Shown in pieces: positions 11,440 through 23,900 of a DNA stretch of 64,000 nucleotides (positions are counted from its first letter, which is position 1; each line of letters begins with the position of its first letter). The position numbers and the translations under genes are program-made. Source of the stretch: Saccopteryx bilineata (lineage: Eukaryota; Chordata; Mammalia; Chiroptera; Emballonuridae). The stretch covers positions 132,128,239 to 132,192,238 of the forward strand of contig NC_089493.1 of assembly GCF_036850765.1 (NCBI RefSeq). Direction: 5' to 3'. Under the pieces are notes generated by a model, which saw only the letters and a list, made by a program, of their open reading frames with translations, was not told the origin of the DNA and searched no databases.

Positions 11440-14400
11440 GCCGTCGACCTTTACCGCATTTGGAGTAGTCAGGATGACATAGTAGGATTCCTTCCAGGCC
11501 AGAGTCAGTTCTTCCTTGATGAACTCCTTGATGAAGACATGGTCACCAGGCTGGAGCAGGCTCAGAGCTGGATGAAGAGAGAGTTTCTCACTCCTGCTTA
11601 TGGATCTGCTCCTGTTTTTTCTGCAGCTCCTGTAATGACTTAATGAGTTCTTGGTTTCTTAATTCTGCTAACGTTTCAGCTCTAAGTTTGGAGGGCAATG
11701 GTGGTGGTTTCCCAAATACAATCTCATAAGGTGTGAACCCAGCTCTATAAGGGGGTACATAGTGTTTTCAAAATAGCAAAGGGAAGGAGATTGACCCAGT
11801 TTTCACCTGTCTCTGAAATGAATTTAGTCAGGACTTCTTTCAGAGTTCGCTTCATTCTTTTGACTTGTCCCAAACTCGGAGGCCTATAAGCACAGTATAA
11901 TTTCCAGTTAATGTTGAGTGCCTTTTCGACTAGCTGTGAGACCTTAGACACAACCGCAGGCCCATTATCAGACCCAATATTAATGGGCAAGCCAAACCTG
12001 GGAATAATTTCATACAGCAGTTTCTTAACCACTGTTACTGAGGTCTTATTTCTAGTAGAGGAAGCTTTTCTACCCATCCTGAAACGATGTCAATAAAAAC
12101 TAATAGTTAGTTATATCCCTGTGCTGGTGGCTTTACTTCAGTAAAATCTATGTCCCAGTGTTTTCACTTGGGAAAGCTCCTCTTTCCCTATTTCTCTTTA
12201 TGGCTTCTCTATTTTGTTTAGTGTTTACTTAAGCAGACTAAACACTCGGACACTATGCCTTCTACAATAGATGCTAAGCCTGGCAAATAGTAATTTTTCT
12301 TAAGTAATTCTATTAGCTTAGTTTGGCCTATGTGAGTAGCTTGATGTAGCTGGCTGATAATCTCTCTGCCTAGGGCTTCAGGTAAGAATGGTCTCTTACC
12401 TGGCAACTCTAGCCATCCTTCTTTATTTCTAGACATTCCTTTTCTTTTGGCAAAATCCTCCTCTAGTTGGTTATAAAAAGGTCTCTCTGGCAACAAGGGT
12501 TCTGGTAAAGTCATTAAGATTTCTAAAGGCCTTACTGGTTTTAGGGCTACTTCTTTGGCTCCTTGATCAGCTGCCCGATTTCCTTTTGTCTCTGTTGAGT
12601 CTTTCTGGTGTCCTGGGCAATTAATAAGGGCTACAGTCTCTGGTAACCAAATGGCTTCTGATAAGGCTAAAATTTCTTCTTTGTTTTTGATGTCCTTACC
12701 AGCAGACATTAAAAATCCCCTCCTTATAAATTGCTGCATGAACATGGACAGTAGCAAAAGCATACCTACTGTCAGTGTAAATGTTGACCTTCTTTCCCTT
12801 GGCCCACCTCAATGCCTGAATGAGAGCGATAAGTTCTGCCCACTGAGCTAAGGTCTCGTGGGGCAAGGCTTGGGCCCATATGGTCTCATCAGGAGTCACT
12901 ACAGCCGCTCCAGCATGTCGAACCTCATCTAGGACAAAACTGCTGCCATCTGTGAATAGCTGTTTTTTCCGCATCACGTAAGGGTACATCAATAAGGTCT
13001 GGTCTTGTAGTTTGAACAGAGTCCAGAACCTCAGGGCAGTCATGCAAGGGAGTGCTTGGATCCTCATCAGGCATCAGGCTTGCTGGGTTGATAGCCTGTA
13101 TCTGGACAAACTTAATGCGAGGCTGATCTATGAGCAGAGCCTGATACTGTGTGATCCTAGCATTAGACATCTACCTTTCTGGAGTTCCTCTAAGCAAGGT
13201 CTCTACTGCATGTGGAGGAACAGGTGTTGCCCCATGGTCAATTTATTGGCCTCTCTCACTAGTATAGCAGTGGCCTCTATGGCTCTGAGACAGTTTGGCC
13301 ATTCAAATGCAACAGGGTCCAGCTGCTTGGAGAGGTAAGCAATAGGCCTATGCCACCGCCCTAGCATTTGGGTCAAAATTCCTTTTGCTCTTCCATTGCT
13401 CTTATGAACAAAGATCTGGAAAGGCTTTATAATGTGTGGCAAAGCCAGGGTAGGGGCCTCAATGAGGGCCTTTTTGCAGATTTCAAAAGCTTCTTGTTTC
13501 TTATCTGTCCAAATTAACTCTTGAGTTCCTGCTGTACCAGAGTATAAAGGCTTGGCTATCTTGGCAAACCTAGGGATCCACAACCTGCAGTATCCAACTG
13601 CCCCGAGAAATTCTCAGAATTGTCTCTTGCTAGAGGGGGTTGGAATCAGAAGGATTGCCTCTATATGACTGGAGGAGAGAGTACGCTTCCCCTCCTCAAT
13701 GTGGTAGCCTAGATAGGTAATAGGTCATTTTAGAGGTGCAGAGTTGTGCCTTTTTAGCTGACACTTGGTACCTGAGTCTGCATTATTTGTAAAAGACCCT
13801 CACTGGCTGTCTGGCAGCTTACCTCTGTTTCTGCAGCTAGAAGTAAATCATCTATGTACTGTAGCACCATGCATTCTGGATGTTCCTGGTGGAAGGTGAG
13901 CAGGTCCTGATGTAGCGCCTTATCAAAGAAAGTCAGTGAATTCTTGAAGTCTTGTGGCAATCTGGTCCATGTTAGTCCTGAAATGCCTGCCTCTGGGTCA
14001 TTGCACGCGAAGTCAAAGATAGGCTGACTTACAGGGGCCAGAGAAATACTGAAGAAAAAACATCTTTCAAATCTAAGACTGTGTAAAATTTCAAATCTGG
14101 TGACAACAGGCTTAAGAGAGTGTGGGGGTTAGGCACAGTTGGGTGTATTGTCTCAACCCTCTTATTTACATCCCATCAGTCCTGAACTGGATAATAGTCC
14201 TTGGCACTTGGCTTCTGAGGAGTTTTCCATTGAGATTGGCAGGGAACAAGAATACCAGCTTCTACCAGTCTCTTAATATGGGGGGTTATTCCCTTTTTAA
14301 CTTCCCTTGACAGAGGGTATTGTTTTACTCGTATGGGGATGGCACTTGCAGTAAGCTGAACAACTACTGGGGCTTGATGCTTTGCAAGCCCAGGTGTGTT

Positions 14401-14890
14401 GTTTTCTGCCCAAACTGAAGGGAATCTATGCTGTAAGTCTATTAAATACTCATTTGAAACTTCTGGTTCTTCCTTGGTATCTATATTTAGTAGATACTCC
14501 TCTGACAAAGGGCAGGTGACCATAAGCCACACCTGGCTATCAGACTCAGTGTGGAATTCAGCAGAGTTATGACTAAAAGAGATGGCAACCTTTAGTTTTC
14601 TTAACAAGTTTCTATCAAGTAAAGGATATGGACAATTCAGAATGACCAAAAAAGAATGGGTGACAGTATTGTCTTCTAAAATGACAGTTTGCCACGAAGT
14701 CCATGAACAAAGAATTGAATTCCCAGGAGCACCTTGTATGGGTACTTGCTCCCCTGAGAGCAGTCTAACAGGTGCAGTGAGAACAGAGCAGAGTGAGAAG
14801 CTCTGGTGTCAGTGAGTAAGTCTACCAGGTAGTCCCCTACTTGTAAAGTTACCTTGGGTTCCTGGGGGCTAACAGGTATGGAGCCCTTGC
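11440..14890 (-). pseudogene. pol: ERV pol remnant (protease, RT, RNase H, integrase)
   Basis: Protease: the active-site region near 14802-14810 reads DTR where DTG is expected, an inactivating change. Reverse transcriptase: pieces at 14649-14176 and 13960-13754, with the catalytic YIDD at 13847-13858. A connection segment lies at 13583-13203. RNase H follows from 13067, with FTDGSS and TDSRYAF motifs. Integrase has the HHCC zinc domain near 12350-12230, a core piece at 12077-11745, and a C-terminal domain in scattered frames to about 11440. At least six separate frames are needed to follow it. Confidence 0.9.
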
Positions 14891-14894
14891 CCCG

Positions 14895-16251
14895 TCAGTC
14901 CTCCTGTAGATTAAGGACTCTTGGGATCAGCTGTGACTTTCCTTTTATCTTTGGACAATCTTTCCTCCAATGACCTTCTTCTTTACAATAAGCACACTGA
15001 TTTCTGCTTAACTCAGGCTTTCCTCCTTTTTGGTTCCCTTTCTTTTTATTCTGGTGTTCTAAAACAGCTACAACCACCTTAGTCATCTTCTTAGTCTGTT
15101 TCTCCTCGAGAGTGTCTCTATTGCTATAAATTTTCTGGGCTACTTCTAACAATTAGGAAATTACCATCCCCGGGAAGCCTTTTTAATTTTTGTAGCTTCC
15201 TTCTAATATCTGGAGCTGACTGGAACACAAAAACTAAGTTAACTGCCCTAGCATTTTCTGGTGCCTCAGGGTCTAGAGGTGCATAGACCCTGTAAGCTTC
15301 TTGCAGTTTCTCTAAGAAAGCTGCGGGAGTCTCCTGAGAGCCCTGAATAACTTCTAACACTTTAGACAAGTTCATGGGTTTCTTAGCAGTTCCCCTGATC
15401 CCAGCTAACAGAAACGGGTGAAAAGTGTTCAAAGCCTCCCATCCTGCTGTGGTTTTGCGGTCCCATTTAGGTTGTCCTCCTCAGAGCCATTTCTCCCTAG
15501 CATGATGGCTTTTCTTGCCTCTGATTTGATTCTTTCTCCTCAGTAGTGAACAAGGTGACTAAAAGCTTCTGGCAGTCGTCCCAAGTGGGGTGATATGTGT
15601 ACCGCACAGATTCTAACAGTTCTGTTAGGACCTGAGGCTTCTCTGAGAAACGGGGATTCTGAGCTTTCCAATTATACAAGTCACTAGAGTAAAAGAACAT
15701 AAACAAGATAAGGTTCTTCCCTTTCCCTTACTTCTGCTAGTGGGGCTTCTCTTAAGGTTAAGAGAAACTGCTTTCTTTTCTTTTCTTGCCTCCTAGTCTA
15801 TCTTGGTAGTAGCTCTGGGCTTTTGAAGCAGATGGAGCTGACAGGAGGAAGATGGAGGGGGCAATTCTAAATCTTTCTGGACAGCTTGTAAAACAGGTAC
15901 CTTCTTTTCTGATTTTGGGGCTGTTGCTAGCAAAACATGATAACCATCCCTGACTATGCAGCCTTTCAGCCAGGAAAGGGAATTCACTACTAGGGCCCTC
16001 TACTGATCTATATTTGGGAACTGGTCTGGGTGGCCCTGGGACTTAGCTATTACAGTCCATACAGCTCTGGCATCTCTAGAATGTAATGAGCTCTGTGATT
16101 TGCCTACCCCAAAGGAAGGCCATTCTAGTTCACAAAGATTTCGAAGTCTCCCCTTGCTTAATTTTCTGCCATAATCATCAGAAAATCCAATTTTGAAATT
16201 ATTAAGCATACACTCCAGAGGAATTTGACTCTTACTTTGCCCTTCCCCCAT
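14895..16251 (-). pseudogene. gag: ERV gag remnant (matrix, capsid, nucleocapsid)
   Basis: The matrix start at 16251 has the MG N-terminus expected for myristoylation (MGEGQSKSQ), followed by a gammaretrovirus-like matrix segment to about 16000. Capsid-like pieces with the major homology character follow in several frames (about 15706-15497 and 15432-15190). A nucleocapsid with a single CCHC zinc knuckle (CAYCKEEGHWRKDC) lies near 14960-15000. Frameshifts and stops separate these parts. In an intact virus this polyprotein builds the capsid; here it is a relic. Confidence 0.85.
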
Positions 16252-17296
16252 TGTTACAAACCATATTAGCACAAATGAGCTTCCCAAGATCACAAAAGGG
16301 ATCAAGAACCGAGGTTGTGTTTGTTTTCTAAAATGTCCCCCGTTGGGTCCTACCTTCGAAAACCAAAGGACAGAGAGCTTTCAGACAAAGTTTGACATAC
16401 AAAGAAGAGGATGCCCCGTGAGGAGCCCGTCATGTGCCTGCCTGGCCACATCCCTTGCAGAAACTTAGGTGCCTCTTGACATTGGCAGGTTGATATAAAG
16501 CCCTTACTCAGATCAAACTACGTCTGATACTGCCCTAACCCATATGAGGATTGCCACGCAACCGCAGGTTGGGACCCCCTCAGGCTTTGTGGCTAGTGCT
16601 GTGGAGTCGCAAACTGGAAACATAAGCACAGGCACCTGAGCTCCTCATTCACACAGCATTCACTCAGTGATTTTCAGTGTAGATACAGAATAACAAAGCA
16701 AAAGCTAAGAATGAGATCTCGGCAGGAGCAAAATCAGAGAGGGACCCTTGAAAATAAAGGTCCTCTATCCAGTGAAGAATGCAGAAGGGAAATTCTGAAG
16801 AGGGATCAAACCAGATATCCTCTAGGATAATTTGTAAAAATAAATGAAAGCAACAAAACAAGCAGAGGGTAAACATATGGGAGAGCAAATCCAAACGTGT
16901 CCTGGGAAGCCCGAGGTGGGACTTAACTCAGTCTTCCCGAGAGCACACAAACTCCTCTGCCAAAACAAACTTTAAATTACTTTCCGCCAATGTCTTAGCC
17001 CCAGAGAGCCTATGGCACAAGTGCGATTGCGTCTGATCTTCTATCACAGTAGTTTCAAATTGGCTAGCCACAAACAAATTACAAATTGCAAATTGCTCTA
17101 CTCACCTCTGGAGGGTTTCCCAATGACTCCAAATGGGTAGATGGGTATACCAATTGTAGTTGACTGTTGGCCAGACAGAAGTGGGGCCCTGTAACATCTC
17201 AGGTGGCGCCTCCCCTGCTGGATTTCCATTCCTAGCAGTCAAACCGAGGAGGCCAGCTGCTAGTGTGTGGCTGAACCAGATGTGCCCATAAGACAC

Positions 17297-17315
17297 AATC
17301 TTGCTGGAGCCTCCA
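17297..17315 (-). other. ERV primer-binding-site-like sequence (proline tRNA type)
   Basis: On the - strand this reads TGGAGGCTCCAGCAAGATT, a few bases inside the 5' LTR. It resembles the TGGGGGCTCGTCC... proline-tRNA site of gammaretroviruses with several substitutions. The match and its position support the call, but the spacer is longer than the usual two bases. Confidence 0.55.
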
Positions 17316-17320
17316 AATTA

Positions 17321-17735
17321 TGTTGTAGTGAAACCAGTGATAGTATACAGACGTTCTCCACACCAAAATTCAAATTTAAAGGAGTCTTTTATTCAAAGCC
17401 TGCGACCACATGGAGACCTAAATCAGTCAAATCATGCAGCCCTGAACACAGTTTGAAGTTAGCTTTTAAAGAAAAAAAAATCACACTCTTACTAGGGAAT
17501 GGGGAGGAGGGGAAGCCTAGCAGTAAAACAAAGCAGTGAAACAAGCTCATTTATAGTGTTTATCAGGAGAATGATTAATTCAGGGAAAAACATTCTGGGA
17601 ACATCTGCAACCTTGTAGAACTAGCCTAAGGCCACAGCCTGTTATACCAGTCAAGGCCAGGGGTAGGGAATCTTTTAGAAAAAGTAAGTTCTGCTGAAAG
17701 TCTCTTTGTTTTAGAATAAGTTCTGCTTAATTTCA
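17321..17735 (-). repeat. ERV 5' LTR (- strand)
   Basis: It is homologous over its length to 8206-8608. On the - strand it has a TTTAAAAGC-type TATA region and an AATAAA polyadenylation signal (complement of 17388-17393). The edge at 17735 (TGAA... on the - strand) is set by where homology to the other LTR ends. The inner edge is approximate, within a few bases. Confidence 0.85.
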
Positions 17736-18614
17736 AAATCAATACATTAAAATCTTTTAAATATTGTTAGATGGTATTTAATAGTTGACTTCTCATCAGA
17801 AACTATTGACAACAAAAGAGACTAGAATATCATCTTGAAAGTGTTGAAAGAAAATACACTGTCAACCTAGAAATCTATACCCAGGAAAAATATTGTTCAA
17901 GAGTGAAGGCTATGCTTAGTATGGCAAAAATTTTATAGCATATACAAATACTAAATCATTATACCATGTACCTGTATACCTGAGTAGTAGTCTGGGCAAA
18001 TATAAAAAACTTCTCTTTTTTTGCCTCTTTTTCTCTTAATTTCTTTATAGACTGTGTAACTATTGAAAACTAAAGTTACAATGTTGTTTTAGGGCTTATG
18101 ATGTATGTTTGGGGACATACAGGCCTCTAAGATCACAAACATTTTATATTTTATGTGTAATAGTTCATTATTAACTATAAGGGAACTGTGAAAACTTAAT
18201 GATATGTAATACTGGGGAACAAAATTTTTCTTGCATCCACAAAAACACTTGTTCTTACCTAATTCAAGTGTGCTGATCTCAATTCTGACAGTTTTTTTTC
18301 TGAAAGCTACAGGTTTTTTTGCAATTCAAGATTTTAAGTTTTTATCTTATTATAAAATCTTCAACATTTTAGCGTAACATAATGAAGTAGAATGTCTTCT
18401 TGGACATCATCTTTGTGAAAATATAATAGTTTATATAATGCAGTAAATACATTAATAGATATGATTGCATCAGAATTTGTCTACAATTTCAAAATACAAC
18501 TTATTAAAACACTTATTTTAATCATAAAATTTGTGCAAAACTTATTTAAATTTTATTCAGGTAAAAATTTGCATTTGTAGCTCTTGCATTTGTGTACTTG
18601 TTGAGGACAATCTC

Positions 18615-20121
18615 GTTTGATGCTCCAGCAGTAGTCTACTCATCACTAACAGCTCCAAGATTTTCAGGAAACTTATCAAGGTGACTGTTCAGGAAGTGAA
18701 TCTTTTTTTTTTTTAAGCAATCTTTTTTTTTTTTTAATCTTTTTTTTTTCTTTATTCATTTTTAGAGAGGAGAGAGAGGGAGAGAGAGAGAGAGAGAGAC
18801 AGAGAGAGACAGAGAAGGGGGGAGGAGCTGGAAGCATCAACTCCCATATGTGCCTTGACCAGACAAGCCCAGGGTTTCGAACCCGGCGACCTCAGCATTT
18901 CTAGGTCGACGCATTATCCACTGCGCCACCACAGGTCAGGTCAGGAAGTGAATCTTAACGCTCATATTACATCCAATGTCAAGGAAAGCCAACAGCATCT
19001 TTTAAACCAGAAGTTCATTGTTTTCTGCTTTTTTGTTGCCAAGGAAGTTCCTTGTAACTGCCACAAAAGACTACCATGCTGCTTTCTCCTCCTTATTCAT
19101 CTTCCTGGCAAATTCTTTGTCACGTAGGAGGGTTCAAATTTGAGGTCCATCGAATACACCTGCTTTTATCTTCTCGAAAGACAAGGCAGGAAAAGCAGAA
19201 ATAATATATTGAAAGCATTCACTTTATCTATTCAAAGCCTGAAAAAACTGCTTCATTAAGCCAACTTTGATATGAAGTGGGGGAAGAATGATCTTGTCTC
19301 AATTAACTATAGGTTCATTCACAATATTTTGCATCCCTACTTCCAGAGCTTTACATTTTGGCCACTCCTTCTATGTCCAGTGTTTCTCCCGAGCTCGACT
19401 GTCCCACAAACACAGAAAGCAAGGATACTTCGTAAAACCTCTCTGTTGTCCTAGCAGGAAATTTACCATTTTAAGATCCACACAAATGATTCAGTTATGC
19501 TCCTCATACTTCAGAAAGTCAAGGACAATTTTTATGTCATTCTTACTAAGTCATTCAATTCAGGTTGGCTAAACTGCTGAAGGGTTAATGACTGCTTGGC
19601 ATCAGAAGAAGACCCTTCAGATTCTACAACCCTTTCCTCATGCATCTTATCAAAATATACTTGATTACCATGTTCACTTTCTTTGTCCTTAGAAGAAACA
19701 AAACCATTGAAAACTGGATCTGGCAGTGTCTCAGATTGTGGGATAGGTCGTATTGCTGAAGAAATATTAGGATATGCGATCATATGCTGTTTTTTCTTGC
19801 TGATGCCCTTTGTAGGGATCAGATAGAAATAAAAGTTACTGCTGTGGTCCTTAGGTTCACGCCAAACCATGGGAATACCAAAAGGCATTCCTTTGCATTT
19901 TCCTTTTGTCCAGTCATGAGCATTTCCTCACAATTATGACACACAATATGAGGAGCCCAATTCTTGTCATGATCGCCAAGCGGAACTTAAAAATAGGCAA
20001 TATATGCACATGTCACAAATGATGAAATATTGTGCCTTTGACATTGAAGTGTGTAACAGCCACATATATAACAGAAGGTGTCAGGACTATTCTTACATTT
20101 ACGCCTACTTGAAGAAGCCAT
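18615..20121 (-). pseudogene. Broken ORF of an uncharacterised mobile-element protein family
   Basis: The - strand ATG at 20121 opens a Ser/Arg-rich start and a CxxC zinc-ribbon-like segment (CYICGCY). It is followed, after a stop and a frameshift, by a 118-residue open piece (19888-19532) containing MPFGIPMVWREPKD. Further on are fragments around CVDLKMVNFLLGQQ, KYPCFLCLWDSR, NFLGNKKAEN and SHLDKFPENLGAVSDE. These motifs recur, as I remember, in many unannotated animal proteins that look transposon-borne, but I cannot give the family a name or an activity. Stops, shifts and a SINE make this copy non-functional. Confidence 0.6.
18705..18940 (-). repeat. tRNA SINE (CCTGACCTGTGGT type), - strand
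   Basis: The exact target duplication TCAGGAAGTGAATCTT occurs at 18689-18704 and 18941-18956. The body includes a GA-rich tract (18771-18815). It splits the degraded ORF of the surrounding element. Confidence 0.93.
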
Positions 20122-20534
20122 GATTCAATCTTAAAATAAGAGGGTGTTTTTATCACATAATAATTTTTTACATTTAAAAACAACTACAATTATGTAAAAG
20201 TGATATTTATAAAACATTAATTGCCTTGTGGTTATGTTCGATCCAAGAGTCGTTGCCCTTTAACTCCAATTTAAAAACCAATGCATGACATTAACTATAA
20301 CAAAAAGAAATTAAGATTGCATAAAAACTAGAGCATGCACCAAAAAACGGATTTCAGATTTGGAATCAGCAATGCAGAAATATATAGAAACAGTTCTAAA
20401 ACTTCATGCACCAGGAAAAAAAAAATTGTTCCCAGTATAATATAATTCCTAGGGATAGCTATTATAGAAATCCAAAATATAATAGCTGAAAATCCAACAG
20501 GAAAATTACACTGGAATTAAACAGAAACACAAAC

Positions 20535-20536
<2 letters not shown>

Positions 20537-20583
<47 letters not shown>
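20537..20583 (+). repeat. (TG)n microsatellite
   Basis: An uninterrupted TG dinucleotide run of about 45 bases lies at the left border of the Tigger-like end. Confidence 0.98.
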
Positions 20584-20585
<2 letters not shown>

Positions 20586-20947
20586 GTAATACAACCCCTA
20601 ATATCGCGGTCTACTTTTTGTGGTCCCACTGTATCACAGATTCTTTTTTTTTTTTTAATTTATTTATTAAATTTAATGCAGTGACATTGATAAATCAGGG
20701 TACATATGTTGAGAGAAAACATCTCTAGATTATTTTGACATTTGATTGTGCTGTATACCCCTCCCCCAAAGTTAAATTGTCTTGTCACCTTCTATCTGGT
20801 TTTCTTAGTGCCCCTCCCCTCCCCCAACCCCTCTCTCCTTCTTCACCCCATCCCCCCTCTCCCCTCCCCCCATTCCCCACCCCTGTTGCCATCACATTCT
20901 TGTTCATGTCTCTGAGTCTCATTTTTATGTCCCTTCTATGTATGGAT

Positions 20948-23900
20948 TCATGTAGTTCTTAGTTTTTTTTCTGATTTATTTATTTCACTCCGTATAATGT
21001 TATCAAGGTCCATCCATGTTATTGTAAATGATCCGATGTCATCATTTCTTATGGCTGAGTAGTACTCCATAGTATATATGTACCAAAGCTTTTTAATCCA
21101 CTCGTCCTCTGACGGACACTTGGGTTGTTTCCAGATCTTCGCTATTGTGAACAATGCTGCCACAAACATGGGGGTGCATTTCTCCTTTTCGAGCCGTTCT
21201 ATGGTGTCCTTGGGGTATATTCCTAAAAGTGGGATGGCTGGGTCAAAAGGCAGTTCGATTTTCAGTTTTTTGAGGAATCTCCATACTGTTTTCCACGGAG
21301 GCTGCACCAGTCTGCATTCCCACCAGCAGTGCAGGAGGGTTCCCTTTTCTCCACATCCTTGCCAGCACTTATTCTGTGTTGTTTTGTTGATGAGCTCCAT
21401 TCTGACTGGTGTGAGGTGATATCTCATTGTGGTTTTAATTTGCATTTCTCTAATGATTAGTGATGTTGAGCATTTTTTCATATGCCTGTTGGCCATCTGT
21501 ATGTCCTCTTTGGAGAAGTGTCTATTCATCTCTTTTGCCCATTTTTGGATTGGATTGTTTGTCTTCCTGGTATTGAGATTTACGAGTTCTTTATAAATTT
21601 TTGTTATTAACCCCTTATCAGACGTATTGTCAAATATGTTCTCCCATTGTGTAGTTTGTCTTTTTATTCTGTTCTTGTTGTCTTTAGCTGTGCAAAACCT
21701 TTTTAGTTTGATATAGTCCCATTTGTTTATCCTGTCTTTTATTTCACTTCCCCATGGAGATAAATCATCAAATATATTGCTCCGAGAGATGTCGGAGAGC
21801 TTACTGCCTATGTTTTCTTCTAAGATGCTTATGGTTTCACAGCCTACATTTAAGTCTTTTATCCATTTTGAGGTTTTTTTTGTGAGTGGTGTAAGCTGGT
21901 GATCTAGTTTCATTTTTTTGCAGGTAGCTGTCCAATTTTCCCAACACCATTTGTTAAAGAGGCTGTCTTTACTCCATTGTATTTCCTTGCCTCCTTTGTC
22001 AAATATCAGTTGTCCATAGAGCTGTGGGTTTATTTCTGGGTTCTCTGTTCTGTTCCATTGATCTATATGCCTGTTTTTATACCAGTACCAGGCTGTTTTG
22101 AGTACAATGGCCTTGTAGTATAACTTGATATCAGGGAGTGTGATACCTCCCACTTTATTCTTCTTTTTTAAGATTGCTGAGGCTATTCGTGTTCTCTTTT
22201 GGTTCCATATAAATTTTTGGAATATGTGTTCTATATCTCTTGAAGTATGTCATTGGTATTTTAATTGGTATTGCATTGAACTTATAGATTGCTTTCGGTA
22301 ATATAGACATTTTAATGATGTTTATTCTTCCTAACCATGAGCACAGTATATGCTTCCACTTGTTTGTATCTTCCTTGATTTCTTTTATCAATGCTTTGTA
22401 ATTTTCCGAGTACAAGTCTTTAGTCTCCTTGGTTAAGTTTATTCCTAGGTACTTTATTTTTTTGGTTGTAGTTGTGAAGGGGATTGTTTCCTTAATTTCT
22501 CTTTCTGACTGTTCATTGTTGGTGTATAAAAATGCCTCTGATTTCTGAGTATTGATTTTATATCCTGCCACTTTGCTGAATTTATTTATCAGGTCCAGTA
22601 GCTTTTTGACTGAGACTTTAGGGTTTTCTATATACAATATCATATCATCTGCAAATAATGATAGTTTTACTTCTTCTTTTCCCACTTGAATTCCTTTTAT
22701 TTCTTCTTCTTGTCTGATAGCTGTGGCTAGGACTTCCAGGACCATGTTAAATAAGAGTGGTGAAAGGGGGCACCCCTGCCTTGTTCCTGATCTGAAGGGT
22801 ATTGCTTTTAATTTTTGCCCATTGAGTATGATGTTGGCTGTGGGTTTCTCATAGATGGCTTTTATCATGTTGAGGTATGTTCCCTGTATTCCCACTTTGC
22901 TGAGAGTTTTGATCATGAATGGGTGCTGGATTTTATCAAATGCTTTTTCTGCATCTATTGAAATTATCATATGGTTTTTCTCCTTTTTGTTTATGTGATG
23001 AATCACATTGATTGATTTACAAATATTGTACCATCCTTGCCTCCCCAGAATAAATCCCACTTGATCATGGTGTATGATTTTTTCCATATATTGTTGGATC
23101 CGGTTTGCTAATATTTTGTTGAAGATTTTAGCATCTATATTCATCAGAGATATTGGCTTATAATTTTCTTTCTTTGTGTTGTCTTTGCCTGGTTTTGGAA
23201 TCAGAATTATGTTCGCCTCATAAAAGGAGCTTGGAAGTCTTCCTTCCTCTTGAATTTTTTGAAATAGTTTGAGAAGGATAGGAGTTAGTTCTTCTTTGAA
23301 TATTTGGTAGAATTCTGTTGTGAAGCCATCGGGCCCTGGACTTTTCTTTGTTGGGAGTTTTTTGATAACTGTTTCGATCTCCTTTGTTGTAATCGGTCTG
23401 TTTAGGTTTTCTGATTCTTCCAGATTGATTTTTGGAGATTGTATGTTTCAAGGAATTTGTCCATTTCATCTAGGTTGTCTAGTTTTTTGGCATACAGTTC
23501 TTCATAGTATTTTCTTACAATATTTTGTATTTCTGTTATGTCAGTTGTTATTTCTCCCCTCTCATTTCTAATTTTATTTGAGTCCTCTCTCTTTTTCTTG
23601 GTGAGTCTAGTTAAAGGTTCATCAATCTTGTTTACCTTTTCAAAGAACCAGCTCCTAGTTTCATTGATCTTCTGTATTGTTTCTTTAGCCTCTATGTCAT
23701 TTATTTCTGCTCTGATCTTTATTATTTCCTTCCTTCTACTACATTTGGGCTTTACTTGCTGTTCTTTTTCTAATTCTTTTAGATGCAGGGTTGTTTATTT
23801 GAGCTTTTTCTAGCTTCTCAAAGTGTGCCTGTAGTGCTATGAACTTCCCTCTCAGCACTGCTTTCGCTGTGTCCCATAAATTTTGAGTTGTTGTATGCTC

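Larger units (their letters stand above)
8206..17735 (-). mobile_element. Class I (gamma-like) endogenous retrovirus, near full length, degenerate
   Basis: Two homologous ends of about 400 bp (8206-8608 and 17321-17735) flank decayed gag, pol and env in the order expected for a provirus on the - strand. A sequence resembling a proline-tRNA primer site lies beside the right LTR, and a purine tract lies beside the left LTR. The provirus sits in the tail of a SINE whose target duplication (TGTTAGATGG) is found at 7971-7980 and 17765-17774. Two younger SINEs lie in the env region. Frames are broken by many stops and shifts, so it cannot be coding-competent. The gag start, CCHC nucleocapsid, integrase C-terminus and the CX6CC transmembrane protein point to a gammaretrovirus-like lineage. 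Confidence 0.92.
18209..20439 (-). mobile_element. Candidate DNA transposon of unrecognised superfamily
   Basis: The ends form an imperfect inverted repeat: TACTGGGGAACAAAATTTTT near 18210, and the complement TATACTGGGAACAATTTTTT near 20420-20439. Weaker inverted similarity continues inward for roughly 80-100 bp. Between them on the - strand lies a degraded protein-coding region starting at 20121. It matches no transposase signature I can name. A SINE (18705-18940) interrupts it. The target duplication is not clear (a TA-rich context on both sides). The boundaries are therefore approximate. Confidence 0.6.

Noticed and set aside
23218..23469. Separate - strand frame between L1 ORF2 parts
   Set aside because: Reading in the neighbouring frame restores the expected L1 protein here; this one is out of frame.
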